Assembly (NCBI RefSeq): GCF_030816195.1
Contig: NZ_JAUSXS010000001.1
Location: 2,255,501-2,319,500, forward strand
Reading direction: 5' to 3'
DNA length: 64,000 bases
Origin: Pseudomonas sp. W4I3
Lineage (GTDB): Bacteria; Pseudomonadota; Gammaproteobacteria; Pseudomonadales; Pseudomonadaceae
A program made the position numbers and the translations under genes. This document shows positions 35,929-44,864 of the stretch, piece by piece; within the stretch, counting starts at the first letter, position 1; each line of letters starts with the position of its first letter. The notes beneath the pieces are model-generated. The model worked only from the letters and a program-made list of their open reading frames with translations, was not told where the DNA came from and made no database searches.

Positions 35929-37098
35929 TTAGCTGTTGATGCCTTTGGCGAAGTCGATCAGGTAACGGTCGGTGATTCGCTGGCGGAAGGTGAGGTTTTC
36001 AAGCGGCGGGACGGGGGTGTAGTCGTAATCCACCCACAGCTTGCCGTCCTTGAGGGTGTCCTTTGTGTTGACGTCGTCGGGGTACCAGCAGCCGCCGCCG
36101 ATTAGATAGCCCTGGGACTTCAGCTCGCGCATCTTGGCGTTCACACCTTCGACCAGGTCGCGTGCCAGGGAGGCGTGCATAGGTCTGTCGATAGCCCACA
36201 TGTGCGCTTCGCCCATGGTGTCCGCGATGATTTGCGCGGTGCGGGTATAGTTTTCGAAGGCGAATAGCGGGTCATCGCTGCAGGTGCGGCTACCCCAGAA
36301 GCGGAAGCCGTTGGCGTTGATCAGGGTGGTGACGTCGTTGCTGTTGAGGTAGTTGGCGTCCGTTGCCGGGTTTTGCAGATCCCAGAACACGTCGGCGCTG
36401 ATACCCGTCACGCCGCTGACGGCCACGTTGGACAGGGTTTTATGCCAGCCTGTCTCCTGATCGATCTTGGCGCGCAGGCCAAGCGCACGGGCCACGGCCG
36501 AGGCGGTAGTGGTCTTGTTGGCGACGGTGTCCCAGTTCTGGAAGTCGGGCCAAATCACCATCATTTCGCGGGCGCCGAAGTTCGCGCGGTAAGCGACCAC
36601 CTCTTCCTTGGTTTTGCAGCCCCAGGCGCTGACGTAGGCAAAGGCACGAAGGTCTTTGGCAATCGCACCGAGCGCGGTGGCCACCGGCAAACTGTCCAGG
36701 CCAGGCACCCCGAGAATGCGTGGCGCCATGCCCACACGGGACTTGGCGGCGAGCAGAGCTTTCATGCCGGTGTACTGGCCGTTGGGCGTGGTTCCGCCGA
36801 TCAGGGCGCTGGTGGTGGCCGCTTCGTCGGCGCCTTCCTTGACCCGTACCACGATAACGTAGGGCTTGGTCTGGTCAGCGATGCCTTGCAGGCTCGCGGC
36901 CAGGGTGCCCTTGACGCCGGCTTTGCCGACGGCGGTTTGCACGTTGGTGAGCAGGACGGGCGTGTCCAGGGGGAAAACAAGCGGGTCCGCATCTTCAGCC
37001 GTGCAAACCATGCCGATAACTGCGGTGGGAATAGTGCGAATGGGGCGGGTGCCGTCGTTGAGTTCGATGACCCGCACGCCGTGGAGATAATCGGCCAT
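35929..37098 (-). CDS. FI: Tail sheath protein gpFI
   Basis: 389 aa, the contractile sheath. YLHGVRVIELNDGTRPIRTIPTAVIGMV start, RDLRAFAYVSAWGCKTKEEVVAYRANFGAREMMVIWPDF, FRFWGSRTCSDDPLF and the end FRQRITDRYLIDFAKGI are sheath hallmarks. First gene of the F operon; an Ogr-like box lies 77-95 bp upstream. Confidence 0.96.
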   Translation of the reverse strand: MADYLHGVRVIELNDGTRPIRTIPTAVIGMVCTAEDADPLVFPLDTPVLLTNVQTAVGKAGVKGTLAASLQGIADQTKPYVIVVRVKEGADEAATTSALIGGTTPNGQYTGMKALLAAKSRVGMAPRILGVPGLDSLPVATALGAIAKDLRAFAYVSAWGCKTKEEVVAYRANFGAREMMVIWPDFQNWDTVANKTTTASAVARALGLRAKIDQETGWHKTLSNVAVSGVTGISADVFWDLQNPATDANYLNSNDVTTLINANGFRFWGSRTCSDDPLFAFENYTRTAQIIADTMGEAHMWAIDRPMHASLARDLVEGVNAKMRELKSQGYLIGGGCWYPDDVNTKDTLKDGKLWVDYDYTPVPPLENLTFRQRITDRYLIDFAKGINS

Positions 37099-37174
37099 GG
37101 GTTATGCCTGCGCTGTGATGGAATGACAGTGCAGAGGTTGCCGCGCGCGCGCCTGCTGGGCGAGCGCGGCACCT

Positions 37175-37193
37175 TGTAGGGGCCGCGTTTACA
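37175..37193 (-). promoter_or_regulatory. Ogr-type box at the F late promoter
   Basis: TGT-N13-ACA: TTGTAGGGGCCGCGTTTACA (37174-37193). It lies upstream of FI at the place of P2 promoter PF and matches the boxes at 42062 and 48769. Confidence 0.65.
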
Positions 37194-37202
37194 GGGGGAG
37201 TT

Positions 37203-37592
37203 CTATTGAACCTGATCTTTGATCCAGGCGGGAGGTACTGGACGGTTGCCGGCGTCTGGAAAATTGTCTGACTGGGGCCAGTCGCGCAGCTGCTGCATGT
37301 ACGTCAGCAGTTCGCTGTATTGGTCTGCAGTGAGCGTTGTGTCTGAACCCAGCTCGGTCTGGTCCCTGTGACGCTCACGAAGCCAAGCGACGCCTTGTAG
37401 CTCCAAGTCTCGCCAGCGGCGCTCTTCCATGGCCGCTTCTTCAGTGGTCGATTTGGGTAGAGTTTGACCGCCGTCGGCAACCCATTCCAAGTAGGCCACC
37501 CAGTCTTTGTTGCCCATATCTTCCGGGATGAACACACGGTCACTCATGCGCCGAACGCCGGCTGGGGTGAATCGGTACTCAGTTGTATTCAT
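37203..37592 (-). CDS. Tail fibre assembly chaperone-like protein
   Basis: 129 aa from ATG 37592 (GAGG eight bases upstream; ATG 37598 is too close). N terminus MNTTEYRFTPAGVRRMSDRVFIPEDMGN, then a C-terminal region LTADQYSELLTYMQQLRDWPQ and NFPDAGNRPVPPAW that is typical of phage tail assembly chaperones (DUF4376/XkdW-like). It lies in the G position after the fibre gene. Confidence 0.8.
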   Translation of the reverse strand: MNTTEYRFTPAGVRRMSDRVFIPEDMGNKDWVAYLEWVADGGQTLPKSTTEEAAMEERRWRDLELQGVAWLRERHRDQTELGSDTTLTADQYSELLTYMQQLRDWPQSDNFPDAGNRPVPPAWIKDQVQ

Positions 37593-37602
37593 AGTCATAA
37601 CC

Positions 37603-39489
37603 TCAAAGTTCCGCGTCGGCGGTCCACTCGATCTGTAGGGTATAGCCAGGAATGGACCCAGCCGGCGGCAGGCATGAAAGCGCAAAGCCTGTTGCCCATA
37701 AGCTCTGGATATTCGTGGAGGTGCAGGGTTTGGCGGAGGACTGTGCCCAGATCTCCGACGAGTTATCACCAGGTGAAAACAATTTCAACGTAGGAACAAC
37801 GCGTTTCACTTCCCGGAAGTCCATACGCAAGGCTGACTGCGAGGCCTGTGCTGCTGCGGATTGCGTGAAGGTGGCGATACAGGTCGACGGACCGTTGTTC
37901 GATTTCAGTGGGTGATCCTGCAGGAAAGACTTTTCGAAGTAGCGCAGGCATGCGCGGTACTCCTCCTGGTGCGTCCTGTAATCGTATGGCGTCGCCACGC
38001 TGCCGGACTCGATCTGAACGTTGGTAATGTCCGTGTAGTGGGCACCCGTGCCCCAGCTGGCAAAGATAACTTCCAGGAAGTCATTCGCGACGCCCTTGTT
38101 CTTGTTCACCACGCCGCCCAAGTCGAGGGTCACGACGTATTTTTTGTATACCGTCGTCAACTCCACCGAGGTGCCCACATCGACGTTCGGCTCGGTTGAG
38201 TTCACCCCGAAGTTCTGGCGAAGAATCACCGCACACGTATGTGGAACGCTGGTTTTCATATAAAACGAGACGGTGACCTTCCCGCCGGCCAGTGTTTCGA
38301 CGTTCTCGATACGCTGACTGAGGTTCCAGCCCTGGCCTTCACCCTGGCGCGAAAGTCTCAAGGCAAACTTTGCCTCGTTGATATTGGCATCCTGCTCGAG
38401 AGGCAGCTGGCTCCAATTGCAGGTGGCGTTTTTTGGGCTGTAAATCATCCAGCGGTCCGGGCCGAACGTGCTTTCGGGGTCACCGTTGGCCTTTCCGACG
38501 ATGCCTGACTTGCCTCGCTGCCAAATCTGGAAAGCGCCATTAATCAGCCGGTTCTTGCGGAAGACGTGCACCGGGAACTGCTGAAGTGCGCTCTCGATTT
38601 GGTTGCGCACTGCCTCGGTGTTGGTCACTCGTTTGGAACGGTCATTAATCGGCGGCGTTGGTGCGTTCTGCCCTCCTGCCCACTGGAACGACAGAGGCGT
38701 AGTGCCCAGGACGATGGGCGCGTCAGTGACCAGGTGCCAGAGCGTGTCGCCATTGGCGGCGCCCCGTTCGACGTGGACCAACAAACCAGGGGTCACCTCG
38801 CTGCCGATATCGGCATCCGTCGTGCGGGTCCAGATGTCGGCGGTGGTCAGGTACAAACCGTTGTCTTTACCCTGGATTTGGTCTTTCACCAACACCCGAG
38901 AGCCCACTGGCACTGCCACGCCGTCAATTGTCTGCGCACCGGCCAGGACGATTGGCCCCGTGGTGGCTACCAGAACGGACTGTTTCACATCCCGCTGATT
39001 GATGGCGTCAGTGATGGAGTCGGTCACGAACTTGCGAGTCGCGAGCACAACCGCCGGATCGATCATCAGCACGACGTTTGCCGCGCTGGACACGATGAAG
39101 TTCATGCGTATCACCTGGGTCCGGCCAGAACCCTGGGACATCAGCGGCTTGTAGCTGGGGGCGCAGTTCGCCACGGCCACCAGATCGCCGTCAACGTCGT
39201 ACAGCCCGATCTCCCGCATCCACCATCCGCCTTCGTCGGCCGGAATGATTTGCTCGGCGATAAGGATATTGGGATTGGCGGGGTCGATCAAAAGCTGGTT
39301 CAACGGCCGACGGCGGCGCTCATTGATCAGCTTTTTTTGGTTCCGATCTGGAATAGGGTTGGTCTCATTGGCATCGCCCACGCCCATGTCGGTGAGTTTC
39401 CAGGGGATGCCGAGCGCGTCCGCGTTGGCCTGCTTTGCTTCACCGACAGCGGTGAGAATCGCAAAAAACTGAGAGGTGGGATCGATCAT
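37603..39489 (-). CDS. H: Tail fibre protein (gpH-like)
   Basis: 628 aa from ATG 39489, overlapping the gpI stop (ATGA). Residues 1-135 match the DUF3751 tail-collar start (SQFFAILTAVGEAKQANADA, NQLLIDPANPNILIAEQIIP). A stretch VLVATTGPIVLAGAQTIDGV follows, then a C-terminal receptor-binding region (INGAFQIWQRGKSG) carrying a jelly-roll-like domain. The C terminus differs between related phages and sets host range. Confidence 0.9.
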   Translation of the reverse strand: MIDPTSQFFAILTAVGEAKQANADALGIPWKLTDMGVGDANETNPIPDRNQKKLINERRRRPLNQLLIDPANPNILIAEQIIPADEGGWWMREIGLYDVDGDLVAVANCAPSYKPLMSQGSGRTQVIRMNFIVSSAANVVLMIDPAVVLATRKFVTDSITDAINQRDVKQSVLVATTGPIVLAGAQTIDGVAVPVGSRVLVKDQIQGKDNGLYLTTADIWTRTTDADIGSEVTPGLLVHVERGAANGDTLWHLVTDAPIVLGTTPLSFQWAGGQNAPTPPINDRSKRVTNTEAVRNQIESALQQFPVHVFRKNRLINGAFQIWQRGKSGIVGKANGDPESTFGPDRWMIYSPKNATCNWSQLPLEQDANINEAKFALRLSRQGEGQGWNLSQRIENVETLAGGKVTVSFYMKTSVPHTCAVILRQNFGVNSTEPNVDVGTSVELTTVYKKYVVTLDLGGVVNKNKGVANDFLEVIFASWGTGAHYTDITNVQIESGSVATPYDYRTHQEEYRACLRYFEKSFLQDHPLKSNNGPSTCIATFTQSAAAQASQSALRMDFREVKRVVPTLKLFSPGDNSSEIWAQSSAKPCTSTNIQSLWATGFALSCLPPAGSIPGYTLQIEWTADAEL

Positions 39490-40187
39490 GGGTAGATGTC
39501 CAGTGTGTCGATGGAGTGTTCCCGGCCAGCGGCGCCGATGTAGCACGTAAGGTTGATAGGCCCTGGTACTGGCGGATAAATGTCGAGGGTGTCGATGGTG
39601 TGCTCTCGCCCTGGTGCGCGAATAACGCCCGTGGTGACGATGTCGCGAAGAACTGGCGGATAGACGTCGATTTCATCGCCGTCGTAAGTGCTCGCGAAAA
39701 CGTTGATGCGGCCGGTGGTTTCGAGGCTGATGGCCAGGCCTGTCAGGTGGCGCGTAACGGGCCTGGCGTCGTCAATCAGCCAGGTCAGCTCCTGATACAT
39801 TTCCTCGGTAATACCGGTTTCCAATACGCCCACCTTGATGGCGAACGTGCCCGGTACGCCGTTCGGCGTGGTTTGCCACCACTCCAGCACCTCGATCAAG
39901 TAACCGAGCGGTTCCACCACGCGGCGCAGGGCGCCGATGGTGCCTTTGCGCGAGTGGACGTAATGGGAGGAACGGATTGCTGCGCGTTTCGCAGCCTCGG
40001 TCCACTTGCTGTCCCAGCGATCAACCGAAAAAGCCCAAGCTAGATAGGGCAATAGGTCGACGGGACAGGTGTTCGGGTTGCAGAGTTGGCGCAGGGGGAT
40101 CGGCACGCGCTGGATCTGCGCAAGTGCCTGCGCCGCCTGGCGTTCAAGCGGTGTAGCGTTTCCGGGCAACAGCTGCTGTGCACCCAT
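39486..40187 (-). CDS. I: Tail protein gpI (baseplate wedge)
   Basis: 233 aa. LLPGNATPLERQAAQALAQIQ and IRQLCNPNTCPVDLLPYLAWAFSVD-like text (RQLCNPNTCPVDLLPYLAWA) with WDSKWTEAAKRAAIRSSHYVH match P2 gpI. The end carries three near repeats of GREHTIDTLDIYPPVP, an extension beyond the normal domain. Confidence 0.92.
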   Translation of the reverse strand: MGAQQLLPGNATPLERQAAQALAQIQRVPIPLRQLCNPNTCPVDLLPYLAWAFSVDRWDSKWTEAAKRAAIRSSHYVHSRKGTIGALRRVVEPLGYLIEVLEWWQTTPNGVPGTFAIKVGVLETGITEEMYQELTWLIDDARPVTRHLTGLAISLETTGRINVFASTYDGDEIDVYPPVLRDIVTTGVIRAPGREHTIDTLDIYPPVPGPINLTCYIGAAGREHSIDTLDIYP

Positions 40188-41098
40188 TACTCGGCGCCTC
40201 GGCTAAGTGTGATGCCGGTGCAGAACGGCGCTTGGGCCTTGGTCGCGACAATGTCCACCCAGCCCTCCAGTTCGACCTTGCGCACGCCTTCGACGTGTAG
40301 TGCGGCGTGCAGGGCCGACTCGGAAACCTCCATGCCCAGGCGACGGCGCTGATGAACGTAGTCCAGCAGACGCTGTTCGGCAGCAGCCAAGATAGGCTCC
40401 GACTCCGGTCCGCTCGACAGCAGATAGAGCTTGGCCTTGACCTGGTAATTCAGGATCTGCGCGCCCTGAACGGTGAGACGATCGGCCACCGGCCGGCGGT
40501 CATCGTCGCTCAGATAAGCGTTGACGATGGCAAGCAGGTCGGGGGGGGCCGCTCCATCGCCCAGCAATGACTGAACCGTGACCACGGCAACAGCAGGCGA
40601 GGGGCTTTCGGCGGTGGCATCGGCCACCCGCCCATCCGCAGCCCTGGCGTGAAAGATGTAGCTATTTCGCGGGCCGGCGGTGCTCAAGCCTTCCCAGGCC
40701 ATCTGCGCTCGTTCGCGCAGGCTGTCTTCGCCTTCCATCAGCTTCGGGATCGGCGGCACAGCATTGGCTTTGCCTTCCTGGATGACCAGGCGCTTGACGT
40801 TGAAGTTTGCGGCCAACTGCTCCAGGTCAGTGCCCCGCGCGGTGGCGAGCAGGTTGGCAAGCGACGCTTCGTTGACCCGCTGACGCCAGACGGTCTCGCG
40901 GTAGGCGTTTTCCTGCAGCAGCTTGGTCAGTGGCTCCGACTCAATCTCCAGGCGGGCCGCGATTTGGGCCTGCTCGTCGGCCGGCCATAGGCTGATCATG
41001 TACGTCTTTCGCTCGGCCAGGATCTGTTCGAAGTCGATCTGCTCGACGATCTGCGGCGGCGGCAGTTGGCTGAGGTCGATGGCTGCAAAACTGTTCAT
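40187..41098 (-). CDS. J: Baseplate protein gpJ
   Basis: 303 aa. DLSQLPPPQIVEQIDFEQIL, LLQENAYRETVWRQRVNEASLANLLATARGTDLEQLAANF and the end region KVELEGWVDIVATKAQAPFC match P2 gpJ, a wedge protein of the baseplate edge. Overlaps both neighbours. Confidence 0.95.
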   Translation of the reverse strand: MNSFAAIDLSQLPPPQIVEQIDFEQILAERKTYMISLWPADEQAQIAARLEIESEPLTKLLQENAYRETVWRQRVNEASLANLLATARGTDLEQLAANFNVKRLVIQEGKANAVPPIPKLMEGEDSLRERAQMAWEGLSTAGPRNSYIFHARAADGRVADATAESPSPAVAVVTVQSLLGDGAAPPDLLAIVNAYLSDDDRRPVADRLTVQGAQILNYQVKAKLYLLSSGPESEPILAAAEQRLLDYVHQRRRLGMEVSESALHAALHVEGVRKVELEGWVDIVATKAQAPFCTGITLSRGAE

Positions 41099-41439
41099 AC
41101 ACTGCCCCCCAGCTGCAGCGGCACGCTGAGGCTCAGCGGCTCATTCGTATCCACCTCGGTGCCCTCCACATCGATCGAGGCCTGGCCCTGCATGTTTGCG
41201 CCTGCAAACTGCACGCGGCTCAAGCTGATGCGGGGTTCCCAGCGCATAAGGGACATGACCGTGGCTGCATAAACCCGCAGGCGGTTGACGTCGTTGAAAG
41301 GGTGGTCGACCAGCTCGGGCACCAGGCTGCCGTATTCGCGGCGCATTACACGCGTGCCAATGCGGGTGGTCAGGATGTCGGTGATGGACTGACTGATGTG
41401 CTCGCGCTCGCTGATGGCGCCGCCGGTTTGTCGGTTCAT
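41095..41439 (-). CDS. W: Baseplate wedge protein gpW
   Basis: 114 aa of the gp25/gpW family. SEREHISQSITDILTTRIGTRVMRREYGSLVPELVD and RWEPRISLSRVQF are diagnostic. It is translated with a 4-bp overlap to gpV and gpJ. Confidence 0.95.
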   Translation of the reverse strand: MNRQTGGAISEREHISQSITDILTTRIGTRVMRREYGSLVPELVDHPFNDVNRLRVYAATVMSLMRWEPRISLSRVQFAGANMQGQASIDVEGTEVDTNEPLSLSVPLQLGGSV

Positions 41440-42014
41440 GATGGGATGGGCACCCCGGACTGCTCGCTGCCGGCCTTGACGCCGGTGTGCGGGTGTTTGA
41501 CCAGGCTGACGCCGGCTGCGACCACGTCAATCGACACGTCAACCCGACCGGTGACGGTCTGATTCCCGGTTTGGATGTAGTCGCCCTGGTGCGTAATGTC
41601 GCCGACCAGGTTGATGCCGCCCTTGCTGATCAGGTTGGTTGTGCCGCCGTCGACCAGCGTGGCGTTGAGGTGGTGGGCCACACTGTCGTATTCGATCACC
41701 GTGCCGTCGGCGTAGGTACGACGGTGCAGGCCTGGGCGGTTGCCGTTGGCCGGGATGTGGTCACTGAATACGCCAGTCACGGCGATGCCGTTGGCAAGTT
41801 GGCCGGATGGGCTGAGCAGGACCACTTGTTCTCCGAGCGTGGGCGGATCCCATTCACGGTCGGCCCCGGCGCGCCAAGCGAGCCATGGTAGCCAGGCAGT
41901 GGTCAGCGTCCCGGTTTTTACCTGCACGCGCGGGGGCTCCATCTGCACAGCGGCGATGACGCCGAAGCGGATGAGGTTTTCGAGCATGCGGGCGAGGGCG
42001 GCTAAGTCGTTCAT
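41436..42014 (-). CDS. V: Baseplate spike protein gpV
   Basis: 192 aa. MNDLAALARMLENLIRFGVI and VKTGTLTTAWLPWLAWRAG are the gpV OB-fold; the repeats after residue 100 (LVDGGTTNLISKGGINLVGDITHQGDYIQTGNQTV) form the triple-stranded spike. First gene of the V operon, with an Ogr-like box 48-66 bp upstream. Confidence 0.95.
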   Translation of the reverse strand: MNDLAALARMLENLIRFGVIAAVQMEPPRVQVKTGTLTTAWLPWLAWRAGADREWDPPTLGEQVVLLSPSGQLANGIAVTGVFSDHIPANGNRPGLHRRTYADGTVIEYDSVAHHLNATLVDGGTTNLISKGGINLVGDITHQGDYIQTGNQTVTGRVDVSIDVVAAGVSLVKHPHTGVKAGSEQSGVPIPS

Positions 42015-42061
42015 GGCGCCGATGGTGGCGCCACGCGCGTGCGGGCGCAGCTTCGGCGCCT

Positions 42062-42080
42062 TGTAGGAAGGGGGGTTACA
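42062..42080 (-). promoter_or_regulatory. Ogr-type box at the V late promoter
   Basis: TTGTAGGAAGGGGGGTTACA (42061-42080) gives TGT-N13-ACA. It lies just before gpV and overlaps the stop of gpS, as P2 promoter PV does. Confidence 0.65.
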
Positions 42081-42534
42081 GTGTCAGGTGGGTCAATAAG
42101 CTGTCGCGGATCAAATCGAGGTCTTCGTCCGTAAAGCCCAGCAACTCGCGTTGTTCGTAGCGTACTTCGGGCGCGTCGCGCTCTGCGCGGTCCTTTAAAC
42201 CGAGTTGGTGAACTCTGGCGATCCGGGCAATGCGCCCAGTGAAACTAACGATAGCGGCGTCGCCATCGCCTCGGGCTTTCATGTAGGTCGCGGTGCGCAG
42301 CTTTTTGAACATCTCAACCTTGCGCCGGATGCGGCCTTGCTTGCCGCGCAAGTCCCGCTTTTTCCGTGGTGCGAACTTGCTACCATCCGGGTTTTGCTGC
42401 ATCAGCACACGCTTCTGCTGGCTACGCCGCAGGTCCTGAGCGATGGAGCGGGCGAGTTGATTGCGCGCACTTGGCTGTAGCTGCTCAAGCAGGCCGGACG
42501 CCCAGGTCTCAAGCGCTTCCAGCTTATTTGTCAT
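42076..42534 (-). CDS. S: Tail completion protein gpS (virion morphogenesis)
   Basis: 152 aa from ATG 42534. LARSIAQDLRRSQQKRVLMQQNPDGSKFAPRK and RLRTATYMKARGDGDAAIVSFTGRIARIARVHQ-like text match phage virion morphogenesis gpS. The start lies within the end of gpR. Confidence 0.92.
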   Translation of the reverse strand: MTNKLEALETWASGLLEQLQPSARNQLARSIAQDLRRSQQKRVLMQQNPDGSKFAPRKKRDLRGKQGRIRRKVEMFKKLRTATYMKARGDGDAAIVSFTGRIARIARVHQLGLKDRAERDAPEVRYEQRELLGFTDEDLDLIRDSLLTHLTL

Positions 42535-43006
42535 CGGGGACCATCCATTCGCTGGCGTTGCCTTGGGAACCCGGTATCCAATTCGGATCGAGATAACCCG
42601 CCACTCGTTGTGGCTCACCGACATGACGAACAGTGGTTTTACCTTGCTCATCCGTGCCTACCACCACCCGTTCCGTTAGGCGCAATGTAAGGCCGAGATC
42701 CACTTTTTCTTTGTCGAGAATGTCAGCTTCGAACTGAATACCGTTCTGCATTTTTTCGTAGTTTTCCAGCAGCTCCGGTTGGTTGATGCTGATCCACCCC
42801 AATACGGGCAGCATCACACTGTCAGGGTGCCCCGCAAAGGCGGTCAAGATGATCTGCAGATCGTAGCTGTATTCAAAAGAAAGGGTTGCCGCAGCAGTGC
42901 AGCGGACCTTGCCGTTGTCGATGAAGATCAGCAACAGGTCCGGGTTGTGTTTCAGCTCGGCAACGGTAGCCAACAGGTGAGCGCGCAGGCTCTCATGCTT
43001 GTTCAT
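42524..43006 (-). CDS. R: Tail completion protein gpR
   Basis: 160 aa from ATG 43006, overlapping the Rz1 stop (ATGA). MNKHESLRAHLLATVAELKHN, SFEYSYDLQIILTAFAGH and DADILDKEKVDLGLTLRLTERV-like residues match gpR, needed to join head and tail. Confidence 0.9.
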   Translation of the reverse strand: MNKHESLRAHLLATVAELKHNPDLLLIFIDNGKVRCTAAATLSFEYSYDLQIILTAFAGHPDSVMLPVLGWISINQPELLENYEKMQNGIQFEADILDKEKVDLGLTLRLTERVVVGTDEQGKTTVRHVGEPQRVAGYLDPNWIPGSQGNASEWMVPDDK

Positions 43007-43260
43007 GGATGGGCCTGCTGGTGTTTGTAGACCATGTCGACCTGGGCGGCGCAATCGGCCCAGGCGGCTTCGGCGCGGTCTTCGTCGGTGAGCAGATCAC
43101 CGTTATTGGCTGGGCTTGTCGCTGGCAGTTGGCACGGCACCACGGCCGGACAGCCAGTCACGGTAAGCTGCGGCGCCGGTGAGGGCGGGGCGCTCGCGCA
43201 GCCGGCGAGCAGCGTCAGGCAGAGGCTGAACAGCCCAGTTGCGTAGTTCGTCGTTCTCAC
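43003..43260 (-). CDS. lysC: Outer-membrane spanin subunit (Rz1/LysC)
   Basis: 85-aa lipoprotein: LFSLCLTLLAGCASAPPSPAP holds the lipobox LAGC, and the proline-rich part after it is typical. Most of its 5' half is read in another frame within the Rz gene, the usual embedded-spanin arrangement. Confidence 0.85.
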   Translation of the reverse strand: MRTTNYATGLFSLCLTLLAGCASAPPSPAPQLTVTGCPAVVPCQLPATSPANNGDLLTDEDRAEAAWADCAAQVDMVYKHQQAHP

Positions 43261-43546
43261 GTTTTAGTTCCTCTATGGTTCGCGCGCGCTTTGCCAGGGC
43301 CTGGCGCAGCTGGTCCTGCTGGGTGCGCAGAGCGGACTGGCTTTCGCGTTCCTGCTGCAGGGTGGTGGTGAGAGTGTTGACGGTGGCCAGGTTACGGTTC
43401 GCGTCTTCGCGGGCTGTTTTGGCGGCGTCATTTGCCCGCGCGGTTTCGTCCTCGGCGGCGTCTATGCGCTGTTGCTGGCCCCAGATCAGCAGCGCCAGGG
43501 CACCGAGCAGCGCAATGCCGTACAGAGCCTGGCGCAGGGTGCTCAC
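43103..43546 (-). CDS. lysB: Inner-membrane spanin subunit (Rz/LysB)
   Basis: 147 aa. One N-terminal membrane segment (LYGIALLGALALLIWGQQ) followed by a long coiled coil (residues 28-105) in the periplasm. With Rz1 it fuses inner and outer membranes at the end of lysis. Overlaps the 67-aa gene upstream by 4 bp. Confidence 0.88.
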   Translation of the reverse strand: MSTLRQALYGIALLGALALLIWGQQQRIDAAEDETARANDAAKTAREDANRNLATVNTLTTTLQQERESQSALRTQQDQLRQALAKRARTIEELKRENDELRNWAVQPLPDAARRLRERPALTGAAAYRDWLSGRGAVPTASDKPSQ

Positions 43547-43746
43547 GCCCGGTACCAGCCGAGTTTGTTCATGGCAGCGGTGTCGAGCTGTTTAATCGGG
43601 CCGCGTACGATTACTGCCCTTGCGTTGTTCATCAGCTGGATGCACTCGGCCAGCCGCACCATGTCTTCCTGTTCGGTCGATTCCGGCACCACCAAAAGGT
43701 CACCGTCCTGCACCCTCAGTTTTTGAACCGCTTCGAAGTCGATCAC
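43543..43746 (-). CDS. Small hypothetical protein in the lysis cassette
   Basis: 67 aa from GTG 43746, which overlaps the endolysin stop (GTGA); its own stop overlaps the Rz start. IDFEAVQKLRVQDGDLLVVP and DMVRLAECIQLMNNARAVIVRG do not resemble a lysis protein and contain no membrane segment. Function unknown. Confidence 0.7.
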   Translation of the reverse strand: MIDFEAVQKLRVQDGDLLVVPESTEQEDMVRLAECIQLMNNARAVIVRGPIKQLDTAAMNKLGWYRA

Positions 43747-44588
43747 GCCGCCACCCCTTTCCCGCACTCGCAGCTGGCGTGCCGCTCATAGGCTCGCTGA
43801 AGCTTGGTGTCGTAAAGGTTGCGCAGATAGTCCGGCCCGTTGTAGAGACGTGCAAACTCGGCCCATTTGCGGGCCTTCAGGGCCTTGTGCAGCACCGGGT
43901 CCGTTTCGATGAAGCGGGTGAAGGCGTCGAATTGCTGCGATTCGCCGGTGCTCATTGCCGCCACAAAGTCCTGAACGCTGGCGTAGCCAAGACGTTGCCA
44001 GTGGTAGCCCATGATTTGAAAGGCGCCCCAGGACGCCGATTCCAGTGCGGCCGTGTCGTCGATCTGGCGGGCCATGGCCAGGCGTTGGTGCTCGGCGGTA
44101 CCGCCGATGTAACCACCGGCCTTCGGGTTGACCAGGGCGGGATTCGTCGCAGCGAGTTCATCGGCGTGACGCTTGATCTGCGCCGGGTCATCACCGGTGT
44201 GTCGAACCTTCGCGAGCTGTCGGTACATGACGTGCCGTTCGAACAGGATCACCGGCTTGCCGTTTTCCAGGAAGCCTTTGCCTTTCGATTCCACTTCGTT
44301 GACGGCGTAGATAGTCGCCAGCGGCACGCCGAGGCGTTCAGCAGCGGTTACCAGGTCGTGGTTACGCAGCAGTTGGGCACAGTCGCCGCCTGCCAGGCTG
44401 GATTGGGTCTTGGTACCGGCAACGCCATCGGCTACCAAGCCAACTTTCAACTGGTAGGCGCGTACGGCGATCTCGGTGGCGTCACCGTAGTGACCGTCCG
44501 GCACCAGGTTGGCACCGTACCTGTTGAGGTTCTTTTGCAGAATAAGCACCGCCTGCGAGCGGTCGCCGTGGCGAAGGGTGGTGGTCAT
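43743..44588 (-). CDS. N-acetylmuramidase endolysin
   Basis: 281 aa. Peptidoglycan-binding domain first (RHGDRSQAVLILQKNLNRYG, YGDATEIAVRAYQ), then the DUF3380 muramidase domain (LGVPLATIYAVNEVESKGKGFLENGKPVILFERH, with the catalytic Glu in NEVES). It replaces P2 gpK. No signal peptide, so export depends on a holin. Overlaps both neighbours by 4 bp. Confidence 0.92.
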   Translation of the reverse strand: MTTTLRHGDRSQAVLILQKNLNRYGANLVPDGHYGDATEIAVRAYQLKVGLVADGVAGTKTQSSLAGGDCAQLLRNHDLVTAAERLGVPLATIYAVNEVESKGKGFLENGKPVILFERHVMYRQLAKVRHTGDDPAQIKRHADELAATNPALVNPKAGGYIGGTAEHQRLAMARQIDDTAALESASWGAFQIMGYHWQRLGYASVQDFVAAMSTGESQQFDAFTRFIETDPVLHKALKARKWAEFARLYNGPDYLRNLYDTKLQRAYERHASCECGKGVAA

Positions 44589-44863
44589 GCACTGGGCCTC
44601 AACAGGGCGGCGACGTTGCCGCGTGAACGGAAAATCAGGATGCAGAGCAGCACGATGGCTGCGGCCTGGCCGAAGCTCGTCGGCTGACGGTCCAGTAGGA
44701 TTTCCAGACCGCAGATGCAGAGCACTCCGCCAAACAGGCTTGCCAGCAGGGAGATGCTGCGCCGGTACCGCGCATCACCTCGGGTGTAACAGGCCAGGCG
44801 CAGAGCGCTCAGCAAGTAGGCAATTGCCGCGATCAACTGCACGGCCAGTTCGATGTTCGGCAT
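44585..44863 (-). CDS. Holin-like membrane protein
   Basis: 92 aa with three predicted membrane segments (VQLIAAIAYLLSALRLA, ISLLASLFGGVLCICGLEIL, FGQAAAIVLLCILIFR). Matches the small phage holin family with a positively charged C terminus. Directly precedes the endolysin. Confidence 0.82.
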   Translation of the reverse strand: MPNIELAVQLIAAIAYLLSALRLACYTRGDARYRRSISLLASLFGGVLCICGLEILLDRQPTSFGQAAAIVLLCILIFRSRGNVAALLRPSA

Positions 44864-44864
44864 A

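Noticed and set aside
36373..37179. 268-codon plus-strand frame opposite the sheath gene
   Set aside because: Shadow; the sheath protein is well recognised.
38566..39495. 309-codon plus-strand frame opposite the tail fibre gene
   Set aside because: Shadow with no ribosome-binding site.
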